From Desulfobacteraceae bacterium (lineage in GTDB: Bacteria; Desulfobacterota; Desulfobacteria; Desulfobacterales; Desulfosalsimonadaceae): a DNA stretch of 8,864 nucleotides. The stretch covers positions 1-8,864 of the forward strand of contig JAGGYV010000135.1 in NCBI GenBank assembly GCA_021162325.1, given 5' to 3'. Within the stretch, counting starts at the first letter, position 1. Every line of letters starts with the position of its first letter. Positions 1 to 4,945 of the stretch are shown piece after piece. The notes under the pieces are model-generated. The model saw only the letters and a program-made list of their open reading frames with translations, made no database searches and was not told the origin of the DNA. The position numbers and the translations under genes were made by a program.

Positions 1-93
1 AAATGCCGCCAGAAAGAAGTTGGCCACCAGCCCGACATAGACGGCCAGGATGCTTTTGCGATTTCGCAGTTTATTAGCTGTTGTTTTTTTCAA
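1..93 (-). CDS. N-terminus of a probable cation diffusion facilitator (cation efflux) protein, partial
   Basis: Only the first 31 codons lie in the window; the gene runs off the left edge. Reading leftward from a TTG at 93, the peptide begins MKKTTANKLRNRKSIL and continues as a hydrophobic stretch (AVYVGLVANFFLAAF) that looks like the first membrane helix of cation diffusion facilitator transporters, where a basic N-terminal segment precedes a helix with a conserved Asn near its middle. In that family the protein exports divalent metals such as zinc, iron or manganese across the inner membrane in exchange for protons. The reading frame is closed upstream by a TGA inside serC, so the start must be the TTG at 93 or a later non-ATG codon such as the CTG at 69; no ATG is available. 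The TTG overlaps the end of serC by 20 bases, which suggests translational coupling in one transcript. The family call rests on a short peptide and could be another membrane protein. Confidence 0.5.
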   Translation of the reverse strand, partial: MKKTTANKLRNRKSILAVYVGLVANFFLAAF

Positions 94-1162
94 ATTCCTT
101 CATAAAATCAACCAGTGTTTTGATGCCTTCAATGGGCATGGCATTGTAAATAGAAGCCCGGCAGCCGCCAACAGACCGATGGCCCTTAAGACCGCCCATT
201 TCTTTTTCTGTCGCCTCTTTGATAAACTGTTTTTCCAGGTCTTCACTGGGCAGGCGGAATGTCACGTTCATCAGTGACCGGCTGTCTTTGTCTGCGGTGG
301 CATTATAAAAGTCCGTAGCATCCATAAAATTATACAGCATTCCGGCTTTTTCCTGGTTGATTTTTTCCATGGCAGCCAGGCCGCCCACGGTTTCTTCCAG
401 CCATTTCATGACCAGCTGAATGCAGTAAATGGAAAAACACGGCGGCGTGTTGTACATGGAATTTTTTGAGGCAAATGTATTGTAGTTGAGCATGGATGGC
501 AGGTTGTCCGGTATCAGTTTCAACATGTCGTCACGAACGATGACCATGCAGACACCGGATGGCCCGATATTTTTCTGGGCCCCGGCATAAATCATGCCGA
601 ATTTATCCACATCCAGCGGACGGGACATAATGTCTGAAGACATGTCAGAGATGATGGGTACGCCCGCAGTGTCCGGGAATTGCGCCCACTGGGTGCCTTT
701 TATGGTGTTGTTGGACGTAATATGAGCGAAAACCGCGTCTTTGTTAAAGGCAATGTTTTTGGGGATATAAGCAAAATTCCGGTCCTCTGATGAAGCCACT
801 ACCTGATGGGATTTCCCCTGAATTTTGGCTTCCTTGATGGCTTTGGTTGACCATGTGCCGGTATTGACAAAGTCGGCGGATTTACCATCGGCCATAAAGT
901 TCATCGGGATCATGGCAAATTGTGTGCTTGCCCCGCCCTGGAGAAACAGTACGTGGAATTTGTCATCCAGCCCCAACAGGCGTTTTGTTCTTGCGATTGC
1001 GTCGTTGATCACATCATCAAACCAGACGGATCTGTGGCTGACTTCCGTGATGGACATGCCGCTTGATTTGTAATTTAATAAAGAAGCCTGGATTTCTTCC
1101 AGAACCGGGAGTGGCAGTGTCGCCGGTCCGGCGTTAAAATTGTAAATTCTGTTTTCAGACAT
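74..1162 (-). CDS. serC: Phosphoserine aminotransferase
   Basis: SerC is a cytoplasmic, PLP-dependent class V aminotransferase that converts 3-phosphohydroxypyruvate plus glutamate to O-phosphoserine and 2-oxoglutarate, the second step of serine synthesis; the family can also serve pyridoxal phosphate synthesis. The 362-residue length is normal. Visible family signatures are the FNAGPATLP start (residues 9-17), SHRS (42-45), the cofactor-binding QGGAST (76-81), NTGTWS (100-105), SDMSSD (172-177), the AGAQKN segment whose Lys197 should form the Schiff base, NTPP (238-241), and the C-terminal KGHRSVGGCRASIYNA (326-341), which holds substrate-phosphate contacts. The ATG is preceded by GGAGGA at 1168-1173 with good spacing, which fixes the start. 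The following gene on the same strand overlaps its last 20 bases. It is divergent from hisD. No truncation or missing key residue is seen. Confidence 0.97.
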   Translation of the reverse strand: MSENRIYNFNAGPATLPLPVLEEIQASLLNYKSSGMSITEVSHRSVWFDDVINDAIARTKRLLGLDDKFHVLFLQGGASTQFAMIPMNFMADGKSADFVNTGTWSTKAIKEAKIQGKSHQVVASSEDRNFAYIPKNIAFNKDAVFAHITSNNTIKGTQWAQFPDTAGVPIISDMSSDIMSRPLDVDKFGMIYAGAQKNIGPSGVCMVIVRDDMLKLIPDNLPSMLNYNTFASKNSMYNTPPCFSIYCIQLVMKWLEETVGGLAAMEKINQEKAGMLYNFMDATDFYNATADKDSRSLMNVTFRLPSEDLEKQFIKEATEKEMGGLKGHRSVGGCRASIYNAMPIEGIKTLVDFMKEFEKNNS

Positions 1163-1222
1163 TTATTTCCTCCACTGATGGCCATATATATGTTTATAAA
1201 TAATTATCAAAATTAAAAAATG

Positions 1223-1251
1223 ACTATGGCAAATTAAATTATGGATGTCAA
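1223..1251 (-). promoter_or_regulatory. Probable sigma-70 promoter for serC
   Basis: On the minus strand a perfect TTGACA (-35) lies at 1251-1246 and CATAGT (-10, 4 of 6 matches) at 1228-1223, separated by 17 bases. Transcription would begin near 1216, giving a leader of about 50 bases before the serC ATG. The region is AT-rich. The call is by consensus only. Confidence 0.55.
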
Positions 1252-1329
1252 CTGTCGGATATTTTTCAGATATCAGGCATATGCTTAATATGATTGCAAT
1301 GGTATCAAATTTTTGCCATGAGTGAACCA

Positions 1330-1362
1330 TTGACAGGATGACTGGTTTAACATAAGTATAAT
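1330..1362 (+). promoter_or_regulatory. Possible promoter for hisD
   Basis: A perfect TTGACA lies at 1330-1335 and a perfect TATAAT at 1357-1362, in the direction of hisD. The 21-base spacing between them is longer than the usual 16-19, so either the spacing is unusual, an activator compensates, or only one hexamer is used. A 7-bp inverted repeat (CAATGGT at 1297-1303, ACCATTG at 1326-1332) overlaps the -35 and could be an operator. No His-rich leader peptide or terminator is present before hisD, so histidine attenuation is not supported here. Confidence 0.4.
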
Positions 1363-1399
1363 AAAATTCATATAGAAATTATATTTTGAGGAATTGTTC

Positions 1400-2716
1400 A
1401 TGAAAATAGTTCGTTACCCATCACCGGATGCTGAAAAAAAAATACGTGCCATCACTGAAAGGGGATTTGAATTCAGATCTGAGGACATTGATACGGTTTC
1501 AAAAATTCTTGCGGATGTGAAACAGCGTGGCGATGAGGCGTTGATAGAATATACCAATCGTTTTGATGCACCGGATTTGAACGCTTCGGATTTAATTGTT
1601 TCTGAAGAAGAAATCGCGGCGGCTGAACAACAGGTTGACAGCAGTTTCAGGTCCGCACTCAACCGATCGGTGGAACAGGTTGAAGAATTTCATAAAAAAC
1701 AGCTTCGCAATTCCTGGATCAGCACGCCCCGGCCCGGGGTGATGCTGGGGCAACTGGTTAATCCCGTGGATGCCGCCGGGGTTTATGTGCCGGGTGCCAA
1801 AGGCGGCCTGACGCCGCTGGTTTCATCTGTGCTGATGGGTATTATTCCGGCTAAAATTGCCGGGGTGAAACATGTTGCCATGGTAACGCCCCCCACGAAA
1901 GAGGGAACCGTCAATCCCCATCTTCTGGTGGCAGCAAAAAAAGTCGGTGCAGATATTATTTATAAAACAGGCAGTGCCTGGGCCGTGGCCGGACTGGCGT
2001 ATGGAACGGAAACCATAAAAAGAGTTGATGTGATTGTGGGACCGGGTAATATATATGTGACCCTTGCCAAAAAAATGGTGGCCGGAACCGTTGGCATTGA
2101 TATGATTGCCGGTCCCAGTGAGATACTGGTCATTGCCGATGAATCAGCCAATCCGGAGTTTATTGCTGCGGATTTACTTTCGCAGGCGGAACACGATACG
2201 CTGGCTTCTTCGGTCTTGATTACCAGCTCGGAACAGGTGGCTGAAAGAACATTAAAAGCTGTGGGCAATCAGCTTGCACATCTGGACCGGAAAGATATTG
2301 CAGAAAAATCATTGGCCGCCTTTGGCAGTATCATGATTGTTCCCGACGTTGAGACGGCCATTGACCTGTCCAACCGGATCGCACCGGAGCATCTGGAAAT
2401 TCAAATAAAAGAGCCTTTTGAATATATTGGATTAATCCGGAATGCGGGGGCTGTTTTTATCGGTGAGTATACGCCTGAACCGGTCGGCGATTATGTCGCC
2501 GGGCCGAATCATGTATTGCCCACCGGTGGAACGGCAAGGTTTTCTTCCGCGTTGTCCGTGGATAATTTTATGAAACAGACCAGTCTGCTACATTATTCAA
2601 AAACGGCGTTTGACCGGGAGGCGGATGACATTATTCGCCTGGCCAACGTAGAGGGCTTAAGCGCACATGCAGGGTCTGTCGCTGTGAGACGTACGTCCGG
2701 CAAAGCGAACGAATAA
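1400..2716 (+). CDS. hisD: Histidinol dehydrogenase
   Basis: HisD catalyses the last two steps of histidine synthesis, oxidising L-histidinol through histidinal to histidine with two NAD+; it is a cytoplasmic zinc enzyme. The 438-residue product has the usual length. Family landmarks: NPVDAAGVYVPGAKGG (121-136), VGPGNIYVTLAKK (213-225), AGPSEI (237-242), the SQAEHD segment giving zinc ligands Gln262 and His265, the catalytic pair Glu330-His331 in APEHLE, GDYVAGPNHVLPTGG (363-377) with zinc ligand Asp364, and His423 near the end (SAHAG), the fourth ligand by homology with the E. coli enzyme. GSAWAVAGLAYGTET (191-205) covers the NAD-binding region. The ATG at 1400 was chosen because GAGGAA at 1388-1393 sits six bases upstream; an in-frame TTG at 1394 overlaps that site. 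The gene stands apart from other his genes, with DUF134 226 bases downstream. A 13-bp tandem duplication spans the stop codon. Confidence 0.97.
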   Translation: MKIVRYPSPDAEKKIRAITERGFEFRSEDIDTVSKILADVKQRGDEALIEYTNRFDAPDLNASDLIVSEEEIAAAEQQVDSSFRSALNRSVEQVEEFHKKQLRNSWISTPRPGVMLGQLVNPVDAAGVYVPGAKGGLTPLVSSVLMGIIPAKIAGVKHVAMVTPPTKEGTVNPHLLVAAKKVGADIIYKTGSAWAVAGLAYGTETIKRVDVIVGPGNIYVTLAKKMVAGTVGIDMIAGPSEILVIADESANPEFIAADLLSQAEHDTLASSVLITSSEQVAERTLKAVGNQLAHLDRKDIAEKSLAAFGSIMIVPDVETAIDLSNRIAPEHLEIQIKEPFEYIGLIRNAGAVFIGEYTPEPVGDYVAGPNHVLPTGGTARFSSALSVDNFMKQTSLLHYSKTAFDREADDIIRLANVEGLSAHAGSVAVRRTSGKANE

Positions 2717-2732
2717 GCTGAACGAATAAGCT
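2707..2732 (+). repeat. 13-bp tandem duplication across the hisD stop codon
   Basis: GAACGAATAAGCT occurs twice in direct tandem (2707-2719 and 2720-2732). The first copy contains the hisD stop TAA (2714-2716). The shared core GAATAAGCTG appears a third time at 2800-2809 inside the palindromic element downstream. The duplication leaves the hisD frame unchanged because it follows the stop. Confidence 0.85.
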
Positions 2733-2756
2733 GGAGATGTAAATTTTTGTTTGAAT

Positions 2757-2867
2757 GTAGCTACTCAGGTCGATAGGCTGAAGGTAAATAGGGCAGGCGG
2801 AATAAGCTGTTTTTTAAAAAATAATTTATTCAGACAGCCCTTCAGTCTAATTAACCTGAGTAATTAC
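2757..2867. mobile_element. MITE-like palindromic element with flanking 7-bp direct repeat
   Basis: This 111-bp noncoding segment between hisD and the DUF134 gene starts with GTAGCTACTCAGGT (2757-2770) and ends with ACCTGAGTAATTAC (2854-2867), terminal inverted repeats that match except for one mismatch and one G-T pair. A second pair of arms (TAGGCTGAAGG at 2774-2784 with CCTTCAGTCTA at 2839-2849) continues the stem. GTTTGAA flanks both ends (2749-2755, one base from the left end; 2868-2874 abutting the right end) and looks like a target-site duplication. It has no ORF, so any movement would need a transposase supplied in trans. It could instead be a structured RNA element; it lacks a T-tract, so it is not an ordinary terminator. 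Confidence 0.55.
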
Positions 2868-2875
2868 GTTTGAAC

Positions 2876-2904
2876 TTGACAATGGCCAAGGTAGGGATTA
2901 ATTT
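2876..2904 (+). promoter_or_regulatory. Weak promoter candidate for the DUF134 gene
   Basis: TTGACA at 2876-2881 is followed after 17 bases by TAATTT (2899-2904), only 3 of 6 matches to a -10. Another hexamer, TATACT at 2919-2924, is a better -10 but has no -35 at the right distance and would start transcription within the ribosome binding site. The start of the TTGACA lies just beyond the flank of the palindromic element. Confidence 0.3.
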
Positions 2905-2941
2905 TAACAGCATGAGAATATACTCAAAATGAAGGTAAATT

Positions 2942-3364
2942 ATGGGAAGACCGCATAAAAAACGTTATGTCGCATTTAATCCAGGGGTTTGTTATTTCAA
3001 ACCCAGGGGTATTCCAATGCTTGATCTTGAAGAAATTCGTTTGACCATCGATGAAAGAGAAGCCTTACGGCTTGCTGACATGGAAGGGCTGTCGCATGAG
3101 GAAGCCGGCCAGATGATGGGTGTTTCAAGGGCAACGTTTGGAAGAATTATCGAGCAGGCCCGGCGAGTTGTTGCCGATGCGCTGATTAATGGTAAAGCCA
3201 TCAATATTGAAGGTGGCAACTATGAGATCAGCTCTACGGAACGTCTTTTTGCATGTGAAAAGTGTCACTATGAATGGCACGAAGATATGGGTACCGGGCG
3301 GCCAACGGCGTGTCCGTCGTGCCGTCACCGTGGGGTTTTTCGGGTGGCTTCCGAAGAAATTTGA
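2942..3364 (+). CDS. DUF134 (UPF0251) family DNA-binding protein with C-terminal zinc ribbon
   Basis: The 140-residue protein matches the DUF134 family: a basic start (MGRPHKKRYV), a CYFKPRGIP segment (17-25), then LTIDEREALRLADMEGLS (34-51) and EEAGQMMGVSRATFGRIIEQAR (split here as EEAGQMMG at 53-60 and VSRATFGRIIEQAR at 61-74), which reads as a sigma-region-4-like helix-turn-helix, followed by NGKAINIEGG (83-92). The C-terminal part adds two CxxC pairs, Cys105/Cys108 and Cys124/Cys127, probably a zinc ribbon that many shorter relatives lack. The ATG has GAAGG at 2931-2935 six bases upstream. The family has no settled biochemical role, but it is often found near Mrp/NBP35 ATPases and nitrogenase-cofactor-type proteins, and an Mrp gene follows here. 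A regulator or metal-dependent DNA-binding protein is the likeliest role. The ends look intact. Confidence 0.88.
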   Translation: MGRPHKKRYVAFNPGVCYFKPRGIPMLDLEEIRLTIDEREALRLADMEGLSHEEAGQMMGVSRATFGRIIEQARRVVADALINGKAINIEGGNYEISSTERLFACEKCHYEWHEDMGTGRPTACPSCRHRGVFRVASEEI

Positions 3365-3415
3365 TGGGTTTATGACATAAAAGTAAAAAAGACGAATTCA
3401 TAAAAGTCAGATTCA

Positions 3416-3540
3416 GATGGCAAAGTATAAAAATTCAAATTCAAGGCGCACAAATCCTGAGTAATGATTTGTACTTATCGTACCATGAAGCAGCGAAGGA
3501 TGAAGTGCAACACAGAATTTGGGTTTTTTACGAAGCCATC
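3416..3540 (+). repeat. Palindromic intergenic repeat, copy A (full length), upstream of mrp
   Basis: GATGGC at 3416-3421 and GCCATC at 3535-3540 bound a 125-bp imperfect palindrome; further arms are TAAAAA (3428-3433) with TTTTTA (3525-3530), and CAAATTC (3436-3442) with GAATTTG (3515-3521). The left flank plus end (GATTCAGATGG) and the right end (ACACAGAAT through CGAAGCCATCAA) recur in the short copy at 7439-7489. It has no ORF. It is probably a nonautonomous repeat that folds into a long hairpin. It fills most of the gap between the DUF134 gene and mrp. Confidence 0.6.
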
Positions 3541-3549
3541 AAAAAAGTG

Positions 3550-3578
3550 ACCGCATGTTTACGGGCGCGGTGTCTTTT
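3550..3578 (+). terminator. Weak intrinsic-terminator candidate before mrp
   Basis: ACCGC at 3550-3554 can pair with GCGGT at 3567-3571 over a 12-base loop, followed two bases later by five T's. The stem is short, so this would at most be a leaky terminator for transcription coming from the DUF134 gene. Confidence 0.25.
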
Positions 3579-3634
3579 TGTACTGTATTCTTTGGCGCAA
3601 GTGGTTTGTATTAATAAAAAGGAGAAGTATTTGT

Positions 3635-4486
3635 ATGGAAAATAGTCAGAGCGGGACCTGTGGTATACAGGATCCGGCACAACAAAAACAGCAACAGGAA
3701 ATTGAATTAAAAAATACGTTGTCAAAAATAAAATATAAATTGATTGTCATGAGCGGCAAAGGCGGCGTGGGTAAAACCAGTGTGTCGGTGAACCTGGCGA
3801 TTGCGCTGGCAAAAAAGGGATATCAGGTCGGCATTATGGATGTTGATTTGCATGGGCCGGATGTCCCCCGTATGCTGGGATTGCAAGGTGAAGTGACGGC
3901 GTCAAAAGAAACCGCAAAATTAATTCCAATGAGGTATTCTGATAACTTAAAAATCATATCCATGGAATGCTTTATGCCCAATAAGGACGATGCGGTCATT
4001 TGGCGGGGCCCGCTGAAGCATTCTGCCATTAACCAGTTTATAACAGATATTGACTGGGGAGAACTCGATTTTTTGATTGTTGATTCACCTCCGGGAACCG
4101 GTGATGAACCGTTAAGTGTTGTCCAGACGATTTCCGATGCAAAGGCGATTATTGTGACAACCCCGCAGGAGGTCGCGCTGGCCGACGTCCGGAAATCCAT
4201 TAACTTTTGTAAAAAGATCAACACGGATATCGTTGGAATGGTTGAAAATATGAGCGGATATGTCTGCCCCCATTGCGGAGAAACCGCAGATTTGTTCGGT
4301 TCCGGTGGTGGAGAGACAACTGCAAACCAGTTTAATATTAGTTTTTTAGGGAAAATTCCGTTTGACCCGAAAATTGTGAAAGCAGGGGATACAGGCCGCT
4401 CTTACCAGGATGAGAATAAGGATGCACCGGCTGCAAAGGCATTTGGAGAGGTCGTTGAAAAAGTAGTGAAATTGTTAAACGCATAA
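3635..4486 (+). CDS. Mrp/NBP35 (ApbC-type) P-loop ATPase, probable iron-sulfur carrier
   Basis: Members of this family bind an Fe-S cluster at a dimer interface and pass it to client proteins in the cytoplasm, using ATP. The 283-residue product shows the deviant Walker A GKGGVGKTS (41-49), the switch-I-like DVDLHGPDVPRMLG (69-82), WRGPLKHSAINQF (123-135), the Walker B region DFLIVDSPPGTGDE (145-158), TTPQEVALADVRKS (175-188), and the cluster-binding CPHC (211-214) within ENMSGYVCPHCGE. An N-terminal Cys9 is present, but the Cys-rich N-terminus of some anaerobe homologues is absent. The ATG at 3635 has AAGGAG at 3619-3624, ten bases away, slightly long; an open frame extends upstream to 3578 but lacks a ribosome site and a family-like sequence. 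It lies downstream of a DUF134 gene, a pairing that supports a role in Fe-S or metallocofactor assembly. A strong terminator follows. Confidence 0.92.
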   Translation: MENSQSGTCGIQDPAQQKQQQEIELKNTLSKIKYKLIVMSGKGGVGKTSVSVNLAIALAKKGYQVGIMDVDLHGPDVPRMLGLQGEVTASKETAKLIPMRYSDNLKIISMECFMPNKDDAVIWRGPLKHSAINQFITDIDWGELDFLIVDSPPGTGDEPLSVVQTISDAKAIIVTTPQEVALADVRKSINFCKKINTDIVGMVENMSGYVCPHCGETADLFGSGGGETTANQFNISFLGKIPFDPKIVKAGDTGRSYQDENKDAPAAKAFGEVVEKVVKLLNA

Positions 4487-4535
4487 ACCGGATTTGAACG
4501 AACCAAATTTTGTTTAAATGCGGGATAAAAAAATA

Positions 4536-4570
4536 AAAACGCCCATCTGAAACCATCAGATGGGCGTTTT
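4536..4570. terminator. Strong bidirectional intrinsic terminator between mrp and the phosphofructokinase gene
   Basis: A perfect 15-bp stem (AAAACGCCCATCTGA at 4536-4550, TCAGATGGGCGTTTT at 4556-4570) encloses a five-base loop. Rightward, the arm ends in TTTT followed by a T-rich stretch, which serves mrp. Leftward, the minus strand continues TTTTTATTTTTTT, an even better U-tract, which would stop transcripts from the convergent phosphofructokinase gene. Confidence 0.92.
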
Positions 4571-4585
4571 CTTGTTGTTGGGCTT

Positions 4586-4602
4586 GATGGACTCGTAAAA
4601 AG
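4586..4602 (-). repeat. Fragment resembling one end of the mrp/aroF palindromic repeat
   Basis: Read on the minus strand this is CTTTTTACGAGTCCATC, close to the right end of copy A (TTTTTTACGAAGCCATC at 3524-3540). No matching second end is visible nearby, so it is either a truncated copy or a solo end. Confidence 0.4.
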
Positions 4603-4655
4603 TAGCAGCAGATGAGGATTCCCAAAGAACTTCATAATGGTCGGTGAGATAAATC

Positions 4656-4726
4656 GTAGGTCGGGATTCTTTCCCGACAAATAATTATCTTATGTCAAAC
4701 GCCGGGTAAGAAACCCGGCCGGCCTA
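4656..4726. repeat. REPIN-like pair of inverted REP hairpins
   Basis: Two short hairpins face each other: TCGGGA/TCCCGA (4661-4666, 4672-4677) with a 5-base loop, and GCCGGGT/ACCCGGC (4701-4707, 4713-4719) with a 5-base loop. Each is bordered on its outer side by GTAGG (4656-4660) or its complement CCTAC (4722-4726). Two REP-like sequences in opposite orientation form the classic REPIN layout, usually mobilised by a RAYT (REP-associated tyrosine transposase) elsewhere in the genome. No RAYT gene is in this window. Confidence 0.6.
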
Positions 4727-4741
4727 CAGAAGTTATTTGTT

Positions 4742-4777
4742 GACACAGTGACGCGAAGCGGCATTGTGTCGCTTTTT
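4742..4777 (+). terminator. Hairpin with T-tract, possible rightward intrinsic terminator
   Basis: GACACAGTG (4742-4750) pairs with CATTGTGTC (4762-4770) using one G-U pair. After a mismatch a further CGC/GCG extends the stem to a GAA loop. Five T's follow at 4773-4777. No rightward gene ends here, so it may be part of the repeat cluster or a backup for read-through from mrp. Confidence 0.35.
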
Positions 4778-4793
4778 ACTGGATTACTTGCGG

Positions 4794-4880
4794 GATTGAT
4801 TCGTTCACTGGCAAGGCATTTCAGGCCGAAGACGCAGCCCTGGTTTTTTACGAGATTTGATTCGTTCATTTGCAAGGCAT
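4794..4880 (+). repeat. Two direct repeat units about 60 bp apart
   Basis: GATTGATTCGTTCACTGGCA (4794-4813) followed by AGGCAT is repeated as GATTTGATTCGTTCATTTGC (4854-4873) followed by AAGGCAT. Between them lies a TTTTTTACGA run like the end of the mrp/aroF repeat. The 4571-4938 gap holds no convincing gene and is made up of these repeat fragments. Confidence 0.55.
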
Positions 4881-4945
4881 AAGGGGTGACGCTGTAGCGG
4901 TTTACCGCGAACCACTTATAACGAAGCAAATGGGCGAATCAAATC
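4854..4945 (+). repeat. Long hairpin overlapping the phosphofructokinase stop codon
   Basis: GATTTGATTCGTTCATTTGC (4854-4873) pairs over all 20 bases with GCAAATGGGCGAATCAAATC (4926-4945) when read as plus-strand RNA, with two G-U pairs. Inside, ATAAGGGGT (4880-4888) pairs with ACCACTTAT (4911-4919) with one mismatch, and GCGG/CCGC (4897-4900, 4905-4908) closes a TTTA loop. The right arm contains the stop codon (4939-4941) and last codon of the minus-strand phosphofructokinase gene. There is no T-tract on either side, so it is not a standard terminator. Confidence 0.55.

Noticed and set aside
1394..1399. TTG start for hisD
   Set aside because: It abuts the GAGGAA site and leaves no spacing; the ATG at 1400 is properly placed.
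1340..1399. Possible histidine leader peptide before hisD
   Set aside because: No short frame with a run of His codons and no terminator hairpin could be found in the leader.
3578..3634. N-terminal extension of the Mrp ATPase to 3578
   Set aside because: The added residues are not family-like and the ribosome site at 3619-3624 lies within them; the ATG at 3635 fits better.
4690..4929. A 79-codon minus-strand frame in the gap after the phosphofructokinase gene
   Set aside because: It is composed of repeat and hairpin sequence, with no ribosome site and no protein-like pattern.
4656..4945. CRISPR-like array
   Set aside because: The repeats are few, palindromic, unequal in length and not separated by regular unique spacers.
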